A stretch of DNA of 64,000 bases. It comes from Trifolium pratense. Taxonomy: Eukaryota > Streptophyta > Magnoliopsida > Fabales > Fabaceae. A program made the translations under genes and the position numbers. Numbering within the stretch: the first letter of the stretch is position 1; the number at the start of each line of letters is the position of its first letter. The DNA lies in contig NC_060064.1 of NCBI RefSeq assembly GCF_020283565.1, positions 29,408,337 to 29,472,336 of the forward strand, in the 5' to 3' direction. This document shows, piece by piece, positions 36,068 to 47,731 of the stretch. Below the pieces are notes generated by a model. The model saw only the letters and a program-made list of their open reading frames with translations. It made no database searches and had not been told where the DNA came from.

Positions 36068-36821
36068 AATCAGTGACTTACCATGGGAAGGGAACTTGTG
36101 AAGCAGAATTTCATTATTATACAGCACATGGAGTTAGTATAGAAATTGGTACATTGAACTTGATTATTTGAGCCCTCAAGTTGTCCTCTCAATGTCACTA
36201 TATATGCTGCTTTGTTATGTGTTATTTTCTTATGAGATCTTTAGTATACTTGTAGTTGTAGGGGACATGCAAGAAAAATTCTTGTTGAATGTAGATTATA
36301 TTCATTGGATTCAAACTGAAAAATTTGACGGCTCTAGTTAAAAGTCTCATATTGGATGAAAGAAGACCTAAAGATATAAGTGGCGACAATCTTCACATTA
36401 CATGTCAGTTTTATTGAATTGCGTTAGACTCGACCCAAATTCTAAGATTATATTGGTACTTCTTGAAAATCTGTTGGACCACCTACTATTAATAATGTAA
36501 GAGTCTTTTTATAAAATGACTTTGTTGGACTGATAGGTGTAATTCTTAAAAAACAAAAGTACAATACTACGTGTTGACTTTAGAGAACCTCTATTTTGGA
36601 TTATAGCAAGGTGTCAAGTATACAAGAATGAGTGTAATAATCTTTATTATTCAGTCAAAGATTGAATTATAGAAACTCATAATTTTTCTGCAGTAGTATA
36701 ACTTTCTCTCCTATGACAAAATATATTCTAAATTCAATCTATGAAAGCCTTTTTCCTTAATAGTTACTCTTTGTTGAGTTGTTTTTGCCTCTCTTCAATT
36801 TCCCCTCCTCTTAGTAGAAAG
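36068..36821. other. Intergenic spacer, PPR to aconitase
   Basis: Holds the PPR 3' UTR and the aconitase promoter. At about 36337-36430 is a diverged copy of the dispersed 'gtctcatattggatgaaag / gactcgacccaaattctaag' repeat related to 13.2 and 25.6 kb. No gene is seen. Confidence 0.45.
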
Positions 36822-39800
36822 ATGGCTACATTTGGTATGACAATGATCTTGGCATAATATTATTATACATACTTTCTACATGTCCATTTGCTTCAAAAAC
36901 TTTTAATTTTTTAACATGGTTCAAATCAAATCTTTTCAAGTATTATACTAACCTGTTTAATTATCCTCTCCACCTTTTTAGCTTCTGAAAATGTGTTTAA
37001 AGGAATATTGACAAGTCTTCCCAAGCCTGGAGGTGGTGAATATGGAAGATTTTATAGTTTGCCTGCACTAAATGATCCTAGAATTGGTAAGAACTAAGAA
37101 CTCTTGCTTTCTACTGACCTATGAATCACTTACACAAATACATGATATACTGACACGTCAACACCCAAAACAATCCTAGAGAATCAAGAGCCTCTCTCAA
37201 AACTTTAGTAATGGAGAGGGAAAATGGAGAGAGAAAAGAGAGAGGATCTTAACTCAATCTTAGAATATGGAACAATTGAACCATATGTAATTGTGTTTCT
37301 TAATATGCATCGGTGTCTTGTTAGTATCAGACACCAGACATGCCTTCAGGTGTTGGTGCTACACTGACTACATATAAGTGAGAGAATTCATAAACTCAAT
37401 GTCTTAAAATTTTGGGTTAAGATGTATTGTCCAACTCACTTGTGAGTTCTTTGTCAATGTGTTGATCCAACTCAGTGAGACTCCCTCTCATTGCCCACAG
37501 TGGTATCCGAGCCCGGTTCGACTTGATGGGGGAGTGGGAGAAATTCACGGTGTTGGATCACAGATGCGGATGTTGAGATATATCAATGAGAGCAGCACCC
37601 ATAAACCCTATGCCTTAAGGTTATGGGTGAAGATGTGGTGTCCAACTCACTTGTATAATTGCTCATTGCCCAATGTATTGATCCAACACAATGAGACTCC
37701 CTCTCATGGCTCAACAAAAGTATCGTACGATACTGACATGTTGACACTCATAGTAGTAATTAATATTAGAAAATGGAATAATTAAACATATGTAACAGTG
37801 TTTCTTAACCATATCTATCGATTCTTGTTAGTGTCAGACACCGGACATGTTTTCAGACGTGGTGTCATTGCTACACTACACTGAGTACTTAGATTTAGTG
37901 TTTAATGAATAACTTGGTGTGGCTGATCAATTGTTGTTTATTTGGCATTTTGAAGAGAGGCTTCCATACTCCATAAGCATACTTCTAGAATCTGCCATAC
38001 GTAATTGTGACAACTTTAAAGTGACTCAGAAAGATGTTGAAAATATTATTAATTGGGAGAACAAATCTCAAAACCAAACTGAAATTCCTTTCATGCCTGC
38101 TCGTGTTCTGCTGCAGGTTTTATCCATTTTCATGAGTAGTTGGTCTTTTTTTATTTGAAAAGAAAAATCTTAATTTTTTTTTATTACTAAGTGATTTGAT
38201 TGTTTTGTCAAGGATGCTACTGGAGTTCCTGTTCTTGTTGATCTGGCTTCTATGAGAGATGCCATGAAGAATCTTGGTGGTGATCCTAACAAGATTAGCC
38301 CTTTGGTTTGTAACCAATTTATCAACCTACTTACTTTTTAAAAAATTTCTTCATGTTATATGCATTAACATTTTAGAGAATGAATTGATCGACTCAAAAG
38401 GACTAACGTGATCGAAAACCAACATTAGAGAATGATTTGATGGACTCAAAAAAGGACTAATGTGATAGGAAATATTCAATTTCAGATATTATTTTGAACT
38501 TTCGTTATATTGAATATTGTTGCGGACTTATTACATTGCAGATTCCTGGGGAACTTGTTATTGATCATTCAGTTCAGGTTGATGTAGCCAGATCAGAGAA
38601 TGCAATGCAAGCAAATATAGAATTTGAGTTCCAAAGGAATAAAGAGAGATTTGGTTTCCTCAAATGGGGATCATCAGCTTTCGATAACGTGCTTGTTGTT
38701 CCTCCTGGATCTGGAATAGTCCACCAAGTAAATATTTTGAATTTATGAATTTCAATGAAAATCTTTCTCATGAACTTTGCACTAATACAAAATTTAAGTT
38801 ATAAATAAATGGACTTAAAATATAGCATTCTAAATTTAATTTGTAGGTAAACCTAGAATACCTTGGAAGAGTAGTTTTCAACACTGGTGGCATTCTATAC
38901 CCTGATAGTGTCATTGGTACTGACTCGCATACACCGATGATTGATGGATTGGGAATTGCTGGATGGGGAGTTGGAGGGATTGAAGCAGAGGCAGCCATGC
39001 TTGGCCAGGTAGAGTATGGAAATGATGTTTGTTTCAAAATACTTAATCGATTAGATTATTTGAGCTTATCTACAAGCACAAACACTTCTGAGACTGTTTA
39101 AGAGAACTATTGAAAATAGTTTATGAAAACACCTTACAACTTATATGAAAAAAATGACTTTATTTTATCTTTTGTTATAGAATGGAACCACAGTAACACA
39201 TAGTGGGAAAATTGTTTTTCCACCATGTGATTGTGGTCTACCGCGAAACTTGGCTTTATCTTAAGGCGTTGACATACTTATATATTTTTGAATGACAGCC
39301 GATGTGTATGATATTGCCATGTGTTGTTGGATTCAAGTTGTTTGGGAAATTGAATGATGGTGTCACAGCTACTGATTTGGTTTTGACTGTGACTCAAATG
39401 TTGCGCAACCATGGCGTTGTTGGCAAGTTCATTGAATTTTATGGTAAGTTAATTAATAATGAGACTTCATAGGATAGATTCTATTAACAATTTTCACATA
39501 TGAGTGAACCTATTAACAATTTTCACATATGAGTGAACCTATTTAAATATGCCTTAAGGTGAAGGCGTCAGCCAACTGTCGTTACCTGATAGAGCTACAA
39601 TTGCAAACATGTGTCCGGAATACGGAGCAACAATGGCCTTCTTCCCTGTAGATGATGTCACATTGGAATATCTTAGATTGACTGGAAGATGTGAAGAGAC
39701 AGTGAGACAATCTTTCTTTTACTTTTTTTTTCTCCTTGAAAATGGTTTTCCTTTCTCATTATATAAACCATCACATAATTAATTAGTTGACCATGTTTGC

Positions 39801-42800
39801 TTGCTTACAGATTTCGATGATAAAATCATATTTATGTGCAAATAGATTGTTTATTGACTATAAGGAGGTAACATCTTCTGTATCGATAAAAAGTATATGA
39901 TACGATGGAAGTTATGGATCTTCAGTCATGTAAATATTTTTGTCATCCAGGCTCACCAGGAAAGAATATACACATCTTATTTGCAGTTAGACTTGGCAGA
40001 TATTGAATCATGTGTTTCAGGGCCTAAAAGGTATGATAACGGAAAATTAAACCGAGTTTACCACTTGTTTATTCCTTTATATTGTTGTAATTTCTCTTTC
40101 TTGTCCCATTACAAACTTTTATACTTTCTGAAAGGCCTCACGATCGAGTTTGCTTGAAAGACATGAAGGCGGATTGGCATGCATGTCTTCACAACAAAGT
40201 CGGATTCAAGGTAACATAGAGCTTGTAGATGACTTTGAACTTTCAATATACAATATAAACTATCATCTTCCATAACAACTCACTATTCAGTTAGTTGATA
40301 TTGAGCCTATCCAAAATTTTGATATCTTGTAAACAACATCAATATCAGTTCATGTTTGGAATCACGGTGGATTTGACAAAATCACCGTGGTACTGTGATT
40401 TTGTTAAGCTCTGAGTGCAGCCTTTGCAAAATTGTAAGTCACAGTGATGTCTTGACATAGAGGTTCACTGGCTGAATACTTTGGACTATGTGTAATGTGC
40501 CACCATGTTGTTTATTTTTGCTTATGTTAAACTGATTTTTCTCTCAGTTTTTTCGTATTTAATTTTTAGCAGGGATATGAGATATCAAAAGGAGAAAAGG
40601 ATAAAGTGGTAAAGTTTTCTTTCCAAGGACATCCTGCTGAGCTTAAGCACGGAAGTGTTGTCATTGCAGCCATTACAAGCTGCACTAATACATCTAACCC
40701 TAGTGTAATGCTTGGGGCTGGCCTTGTTGCGAAGAAAGCTTGTGAACTAGGTTTAGAGGTTAGTCTCAAATCAACACCTATGAAGCACGGACACTCCTTG
40801 GATTAGGTGGTTTCTGGTGTCAGACACGCGTCGGTGTCCGACACCGACACTTATGAGTACATTGAATTATGTCATTTTCTCAAATAATTATCAGTGTCAA
40901 CGTGTCCGTGTCCATGTTCGTATTTCATAGCTCAACAAATAAATGTAAATTCAACCCGACAGTTGGCTGCAATCGTTATCTTCTGATTGACTAGATAATC
41001 TAACTATATATCAATCATTTAGATATGTTGTTTCCATGTGATATTTTATCAGGTCAAGCCATGGATTAAAACAAGTCTTGCTCCTGGCTCGAGGGTTGTC
41101 ACTGAATATTTTATCCAGAGGTTTTTGATACACCGACTCATTTTTCTACGGTTTTCATTGCACAAATTTATATTTAAGAACACACCTTGATTATTATGCA
41201 TATAATTTATTTAGTGGCCTGCAAAAATACCTAAATCAGCTTGGCTTTCACACTGTTGGCTATGGTTGCACAACATGTATTGGAAACTCCGGAGAACTTG
41301 ATAAGTCAGTGGCATCTGCAATTTCAGAAAATGGTACACATTAAGATAATACATATATATTAAACTTTCTATCCTAATCACTACTACCCTGGTCCAATCT
41401 TCCTTTTTCAAACTTTTGCAGACATTATTGCTGCTTCTGTTCTTTCTGGAAACCGAAATTTTGAAGGCCGTGTTCATCCATTAACAAGAGCAAACTACCT
41501 TGCTTCTCCTCCATTAGTAGTTGCCTATGCCCTTGCTGGAACGGTTTGTCTTCTTTTTTCTTCCATGATAATTTGATTTAAAAACATCTTACTTCTTTTT
41601 TCTGAATCATCTCAACGCTTATTTTTAAATTTTAGCTCAACAAAATTTACATTTCAGGTTGACATTGACTTCTATGAAGAGCCAATAGGAAAAGGAAAGA
41701 ATGGAACAAATGTGTACCTAACAGATATCTGGCCAAGTAATGAAGAGGTCTCAGAGGTAGAAAAAATAAAAATCAGAATATTTAAGTTACAAGATCAATA
41801 TAATAATTGTTAATTTACTTTGAATATTATCTAATGATAATTAGACTTTGACATGTATATTTATTTTTACGCGCTTATAGGCTCGTCAAACTTATGTATT
41901 GCCTGAAATGTTCAAGAGCATTTACGAGGCTATTACAAAAGGCAATCCTATGTGGGATAAGCTTTCGGTTCCCAGTTCAATTCTCTATTCGTGGGATCCA
42001 AACTCCACCTACATTCACGAGCCTCCGTATTTTAAGAACATGACAATGGAGCCACCAGGTCTTCGTAAGATAAAGGATTGTTATTGCTTGCTCATGTTTG
42101 GAGATGGTGTTACGACAGATCATATTTCTCCCCCGGGGAGTATTCACAAGGATAGCCCTGCTGCAAAATACTTGCTTGAGCATGGTGTAGATCACAATAA
42201 CTTCAATTCTTATGGTAGTCGTCGCGGAAATGATCAAGTGATGGTAAGAGGTACATTTGCCAATATCCGACTTACGAACAAACTTCTGAATGGAGAAGTT
42301 GGTCCAAAAACAGTTCACATTCCATCAGGAGAAAAATTGACAGTCTATGATGCAGCAATGGTTAGTATTATATTAATTTAATAAATGATAAGCATTATGA
42401 AAATTCAGTTTTTACAAGTTTTAATGTTCAAATGAATACTTAGAAAAACTCTTTTTTTAAAACTTATAGAGGTATAAGGAAGCTAATCAGGACACCATTA
42501 TCTTGGCTGGGGCTGACTATGGAACTGGAAGCTCTAGAGATTGGGCGGCCAAGGGTCCTCTCCTACTTGTGAGCTCACACCTTACAAAATAGTACTATTT
42601 TTTTGTTATATTTTTTTGGGTAGATAGACGAAATTACAAGCCATTGAAAATTCAACACATAATAAGTGGAGAGACCGGGGTTCAAACCCGGTCATGGCGT
42701 CCGACCTAGCAATTTTAGCATATTGCCAGTTTGAGCTAGGATTTGTGGACATTTTTGCTGTTACATTTAATTATGAGTTTAATGATTCTATACTAACATG

Positions 42801-43373
42801 TCTATATTACTAATCAACGTTTATTTGTTTAACTATATTAGTTACTAATCTCTTTATGTATTGCATTTCTTTTGTGTTTTACAAATTCTTTTGACTCGAT
42901 ATTCCATTTAGGGGGTGAAAGCGGTCATTGCTAAGAGCTTTGAGAGAATTCATCGCAGTAATCTTGTTGGCATGGGGATCGTTCCTCTTTGCTTCAAGTC
43001 TGGCGATGATGCAGAAACACTACAATTGACAGGTCACGAGCATTTCACAGTTGATCTTCCAGAAAATGTTAATGACATAGAACCTAGTCAAGATGTTAAT
43101 GTCGCAACAGACACGGGGAAATCTTTTACATGCAAGCTTTGCCTTGACACAAAGGTACATAAACCATTTACATTTTTTGTTTACCTTAATTTTGATAGGA
43201 TACATCCAGATATCCTAAACAAGAAGCTAAAGATACATTACATTGAATTTACACATTAGCTTCACTTTTTTACTTATTTAGAAGGATCAAATCCCAATTT
43301 ATAGGTGGAGCTGGCATATATTGATCATGGTGGTATTCTTCCCTATGTTATCCGCAACCTGATTAAGCAATGA
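36822..43373 (+). CDS. Aconitate hydratase (aconitase), divergent copy, 20 exons, 901 residues
   Basis: Converts citrate to isocitrate through a 4Fe-4S cluster. Exons: 36822-36834, 36982-37086, 37956-38116, 38213-38305, 38542-38727, 38847-39008, 39299-39443, 39559-39701, 39811-39867, 39951-40030, 40135-40210, 40573-40758, 41053-41120, 41215-41333, 41422-41543, 41658-41756, 41881-42360, 42470-42568, 42912-43154, 43305-43373. All are GT-AG and in frame; 901 residues against about 898 for Arabidopsis ACO1. Cluster ligands Cys444 (TSCTNTSNP), Cys510 and Cys513 (GYGCTTC) are kept, as is [11 protein letters not shown]. Oddities: no Met where plant proteins read MASEN, so the start is inferred on a 13-nt exon (MATF|ASEN); Pro216 in TDSHTPMID (usually Thr); Cys243 and Cys248 in [12 protein letters not shown] (usually Ser and Gly); Pro690 in SPPGSI (usually Ala). 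No long presequence is visible, so the protein may be cytosolic. Activity is uncertain. Confidence 0.9.
37381..37716 (+). mobile_element. TRIM-like miniature retrotransposon in aconitase intron 2
   Basis: The terminal direct repeats are related: about 37381-37497 and 37571-37716, sharing GTCCAACTCACTTGT and then TGAGACTCCCTCTCAT. The right copy begins TGTTGAG and ends CTCAACA. Immediately after the left copy is TGGTATCCGAGC (37501-37512), one mismatch from the tRNA-Met primer-binding site, and before the right copy is a purine tract, GGGGGAGTGGGAG. That combination is diagnostic of TRIM elements, with no coding interior. Confidence 0.75.
40783..40930. repeat. Dispersed 'gtgtccgacaccgacac' repeat in aconitase intron 12
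   Basis: Begins ATGAAGCACGGACACTCC, contains a palindromic GTCGGTGTCCGACACCGACA, and ends GTGTCCGTGTCCATGTTCGT then TTTCATAG. The first and last parts are imperfect inverted repeats, so it is MITE-like. Diverged relatives: 1720-1860, 2055-2125, 14597-14720, 14945-15110, 37307-37385, 37802-37900, 43540-43620. Confidence 0.6.
42608..42760 (-). repeat. SINE-like element in aconitase intron 18
   Basis: The minus strand reads GTCCACAAATCCTAGCTCAA, with an A-box-like TAGCTCAAACTGG, then B box GGGTTTGAACCCC and TCTCCACTTATTATGTGTTG. It lacks a full acceptor stem, so it is not scored as a tRNA gene. Confidence 0.6.
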
Positions 43374-45707
43374 AATTTTGATTTTACCTAGTGAGCTATA
43401 CTTGTGTAAGTATGATTCATATGTTATGTATATATGGATGAAGTTTCTCAATTCATATACATATCCACGAGTTCATAACAATTGACATAGCTTTATCTAT
43501 GTATAGGATACGCGATACTAAGGCAGTCGCTAACATGCTACCTGTGAAAGCTACGTGTCCGTGTCAGTGTCACGACTCTTTCTAAGTCACACTGGCTAAC
43601 ATTCACTTGATATATAATAAGTCTGGCAATCCTGACATAGAAATACACATACGTCCGACAGTAATAACATTAATCATAGGCCAAGTTTTTCATGTAATCG
43701 AAAGGATAGTGGCTACACAAGTAGCACTTCAACATGCGTACTTCTATATACAAGTATACAACCCAAACTATTCGAACAACTCCTAATCATAATAGCTACA
43801 TCATACAGTCGCAAAATAATGACCGGTAGGGGCCTACTGAAAAGACGAAACTCTTGGAGAGATCTACATATAACTGGGAATATACGTTATGCAACTTGTG
43901 AATATGATGAAAAAAATGAAAAGAAAGGGGTGGCTCGGCAAGAGCATAAGATACCAAGTGAATAGAAACGAGAAATATTAATTGCGCAAATATTTCAAAC
44001 AAAATTAAAACATATGGATAAAACTAACTCGTCGTAAACTAACATACTATAGTATATGTTTTTCATTAGAACTATATTCGAACTTTGAAAAATTATGAAC
44101 TTGAGTACATCACACATCATGAGTATAGGCAACTTCTAACCAACACTATATTCTACTATATTCTACTATATGTGCACATAAATTCACAGTATCTCTTTCT
44201 TAAATGTGTCTTCGCTACAAGAATAATTTTTTTTAAAATTTGTCTTAATTGTTTTTTATATAATAAATTTAAATGTGTCTTCGCTACAATAAAAACAACA
44301 TTTTTGGGCGGAATTTTACCCTAAAAAAGTGGCCAAATTCACCAATAACTTCAAACTTATTGGTAGAATTAGTTTGTTAATAAATTGCACGCCAATAAGT
44401 TTATTGGCGGAAATTTGCACCACAAAACTCGTCATAAGAATCTGCCAACTTATTGGTGGAATAATGTAGAATAATCCGCCCGAAAGTGAAAAGTGTAATG
44501 GAACTTAATGGCAGAAAAATCTGTCAATAAGTTTATCTATTTTTTGTTAAACGCTAGTTTTTTTTTTGACAGTATGTTAAACACTAGTTTGTGGCGGAAA
44601 TTTCCACCGGTAGCTATTTTTCATTTTTAATTTGACACACAATATTTATTGGCGATTAAAACCGCAGTAAATTCATCTATATAAAAAAACATTTTTTTTT
44701 GTTTTTAAAATGATATTTAACTAAATAAAAGAATTTAAATTTAATATAAAAATAATTAATAAATAAAACATAAACATAATAAAACAACTAAGATAGATAA
44801 ATGTTATGTCAAAAAAAAAAAACTAAGATAGATAAATGTCATAACACATAAAATATTTAAATATTACAAATTTAAAAATACAGTAAAATAGATTCAACAA
44901 AATATAAATATCTAAATATTATAATCCCCGTAGTATTCATCTTGGTTTTCATTTACTCCTCATCCTATTTAGGTGTGTATGTGGGCCGAATTGAGGTGAA
45001 TTTAGCCCAAACTAAAATCCGAATTACATAGGGCACTCCAGATTGGGTCCAGGAAAACAATCATCTGTTACAACATTGAGTCGAATTGAATGAACCCACT
45101 AATTTCCGGATTTGGTTGAGTTGGATTGGGTTGAATAGTGGGTTACCCAAATATATTACTTGCAATTTGCAAATGTTCATCATAAAATAAAGAATTTTTT
45201 TTCTACCCCAACAATTATATCTTTACCCCTTAAAACATTAAAAATTCCAAGTTTACCCCTTTTATCATTTGGCTTCTCACCCGACGAACGGTTCCGGTAT
45301 GTAAATTTTTTGGAAAACTTTAAGTTATGTTTTCCGGTAAACAAAAGTATATATCACAAAAATTGAAAAATGGCTTTAAGTTATGATTTCTTCTTCTTGT
45401 TAAACTGAAGGTTCCCACCTATAGCTTTCAAACTTCTCACCTTCTCTAGCTTTCTTTATCAGTTTTAATTATTAATCAATTAATTTATGAATAAGAAGAG
45501 AATGAGAAGGAAGAGACATGGAAAGCGACAACATGAAGAAAAGAAAAAAGTATTACTAACATAGATGGAAATCGTATTCAACGTTATAAATTTCTTGACG
45601 TGTATTATTAAATAAATATGATCATGCACATTACACAAGCACAACATAGCACATGGTGCAGCAATATTACAACAACACATTTGTTTCTTCAAAAGCTCAT
45701 TAACAAC
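43374..45707. other. Intergenic region with CACTA-like remnant
   Basis: Contains the aconitase 3' UTR, one dispersed 'gtgtcagtg' repeat (43540-43620), a CACTA-like subterminal repeat block (44210-44680), and AT-rich DNA to 45707 including the probable 3' UTR of the arabinogalactan gene. No further gene is seen. Confidence 0.5.
44210..44680. mobile_element. Degenerate CACTA-type (En/Spm) transposon end
   Basis: Two heads, CGCTACAAGAATAATTTTTT (44213) and CGCTACAATAAAAACAACAT (44284), resemble the CACTACAAGAAAA terminus of CACTA elements. They are followed by many subterminal copies, in both orientations, of a motif like AACTTATTGG(C/T)GGAA (44351, 44401, 44449, 44522, 44648). No transposase is present and the other end was not found. 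Confidence 0.5.
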
Positions 45708-46097
45708 TTAAAAGGCAAAGAAGCCAGCTGCGACGGCGACGACAACAGCTGAGACTTTAAGAGATGAAGCTCCACTAGTGGGCTCATCATCCGCGACTGA
45801 GGGCTCCTCCTCACCGAACTCTTCGCTAGGTCCAGGCACAGGAGCATCCAAATTGATGTCTTCTTCGTCGTCAGATGGGGAAGCGGCAGGTGATTCAGAT
45901 GAGGTAGGAGGAGCCGGTGAGGTTTTTGGTGAGCTTTTTGGTGATGCGGTTGCGGGTGTTGATGACTTTGGTGAAGGTGCTGATGACTTTGGTGAAGATG
46001 GTGATGATTTTGGTGATGAAGATGGGGCTTCAGCGGCCATGGCCACGCCAACAACGGCTACAAAGATGAGTGCGAGAACGAACAAGTTACGAGCCAT
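45708..46097 (-). CDS. Classical arabinogalactan protein, GPI-anchored
   Basis: Cell-wall and plasma-membrane proteoglycan core of 129 residues. It has an N-terminal signal peptide (MARNLFVLALIFVAVVGVAM, cleavage near AAEA), then a Pro/Ser/Ala/Thr-rich middle with repeated SPKSS and APxP motifs whose prolines would be hydroxylated and O-glycosylated. An acidic stretch (DDEEDINLDAP, residues about 77-105) follows, and the C-terminus is hydrophobic (VSAVVVAVAAGFFAF) behind small residues (SGAS), which fits GPI-anchor addition. It is single-exon, stop TAA at 45708. The 5' leader lies to 46.2 kb with a TATA-like site. The acidic spacer is less usual for classical members. Confidence 0.93.
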   Translation of the reverse strand: MARNLFVLALIFVAVVGVAMAAEAPSSSPKSSPSSPKSSAPSPKSSTPATASPKSSPKTSPAPPTSSESPAASPSDDEEDINLDAPVPGPSEEFGEEEPSVADDEPTSGASSLKVSAVVVAVAAGFFAF

Positions 46098-46237
46098 TGT
46101 TTTGTTTTGTTGTTGTTTTTGTTGTTATTGTTGTTATTGCGGTTGTGTTTGTGTTGTTAGTACTTCTCTAATGAACAATGTATTAGAGAAAATACTAACA
46201 AATGAATGTGGTAATGAGTTTGAGTGGGGGAAGATCA

Positions 46238-46246
46238 TTTTATATG
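46238..46246 (-). promoter_or_regulatory. Probable TATA box of the arabinogalactan gene
   Basis: The minus strand reads CCATATAAAATGATC, about 140 bp upstream of the ATG, which fits a leader of roughly 110 nt containing the AACAACAACAAAAACAACAA run just before the start. Confidence 0.5.
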
Positions 46247-46563
46247 GTTAGGGTTTTGAGGGAAGTTAGGGGAAATTGTGGTGCAAGATATTAGAGAGAT
46301 AAAAATTAAGCTTAATTTGGGAGTTTGCCTCAAATTAGTGGTTATGAATGGCTTTAATTGGAGCCAATGAGAAGATATAATTTAATTTAGATCTTTTGAC
46401 TTATTCATTGCTAATTGTGGCTTTCAATTTTTTACAAAATTGCAAATCAAGGAGGGATCAAGTTTTTTTTTTTTACACAAAAGGTGGGATCAAGTTGTCC
46501 CTTTAATATTTTGCCAAAAAAAGAAGTAGATCCCAATGATAGATAGATGTTTTCATAAAATGA

Positions 46564-46639
<76 letters not shown>
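46564..46639. repeat. (ATT)n microsatellite, about 25 units
   Basis: Perfect trinucleotide run of 76 bp directly abutting MITE copy 3; a second (ATT)n run of about 29 bp begins right after the MITE at 46829-46857. The MITE therefore appears to sit inside one microsatellite. Confidence 0.95.
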
Positions 46640-46828
46640 GGCAAATGCTAAATAGTGCCCCCGCTCCGGGCACTCTTTAAGCCCTTAAATAGTAAGTTTT
46701 TTATAGAATTTTTATCGGAATGCGTAAAGTTAATGCATTGGAAATTGTAATGTTTAACTTTTTGAATAAAAAATTTCTTTAAATGGAATGCTTAAAGAGT
46801 GCCCCGGGGACACTCGTTAGCAAGACCC
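46640..46828. mobile_element. MITE with GGGGCACT palindromic ends, copy 3
   Basis: The left end GGCAAATGCTAAATAGTGCC and the right end (minus strand GGTCTTGCTAACGAGTGTCC) match copies 1 and 2. Here the inverted repeat extends through GGGCACTCTTTAAGC / GCTTAAAGAGTGCCC, giving a strong foldback. Confidence 0.8.
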
Positions 46829-46861
<33 letters not shown>

Positions 46862-47731
46862 AGATAATAATTATAAAACAAGAACATTCCTCATGAAAAT
46901 AACTATAACTATACATTCTTGTAAAAAAAAAAACTATAACTATACGTAACAAATACTAACCAAGCCTACAAAAGGGATTAATTTAAAAATCAAACACGAA
47001 GACACGTGCTTCAAAAAAAAACACGAAGCCCCCAAGCTCATATATCATTTATATTAGAATTAATGTAGTAATCAATGAATATAAGACATGTTGGAATAAT
47101 AGATTATAGGGAAAGTTACAATGACCTCCCGTAAGATTTCTTTAAATGACATGCACACCCCTCTCTAGTTTAATAAATAACAATAATCTCTCTTATTTAA
47201 TTCTCCTATTGAAACATACATCCCTTGCAAGTTAACGGTGTTACAACTCTCCGTTTGCGGAATTGGAAAGCGTCAATAATCAATTTCACCATCGTTTTTA
47301 ATTGACAAAGAAGTATCATTTTTTTTTATAAGATAAGGAATATAAAAAAACTAAGGACCGACTATAGAGGAACAAACTTCCCTTAAGTCTTTATCAAAAA
47401 GCAAATTAATACTAGGACTAATAACATCTAACGGACAAAGAAGTACCATTACTTTGTGATTCCAACCACAAGAGTGAAAGTTAAAAGAGAAGAAGATGCA
47501 TCCTTTGCGCGGTGGAGCTAGCTGTGAATCATATAGTGGTGGAAGATCATGTTTTTTAGTAACTATAATCATGTTTTTTAGTAAAAAAAAAAACTATAAT
47601 CATATTTTAGTGTGGAAGCGGAAGCCAAAGAAATCATGAAGTAGGATCTATAATATCTTAATTCAAAAGATATTACTACGACATCTTGATTCATAAGATA
47701 AAACAAGTTTATAAGGTAGTCCAATAAACTA

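Noticed and set aside
2732..43373. Transfer of mitochondrial DNA (NUMT) because of TCA-cycle genes
   Set aside because: SDH2 and aconitase here have spliceosomal introns or a presequence, as nuclear genes do; no organelle-like stretch was recognised.
45778..46251. 157-codon frame on the plus strand
   Set aside because: Exact antisense of the arabinogalactan gene. Its Ser/Gly/Asp composition is the mirror of Pro/Ser/Ala codons.
46447..46644. Open frame encoding a poly-Asn protein on the minus strand
   Set aside because: It is the translation of the ATT microsatellite plus MITE flank, with no start context or conserved sequence.
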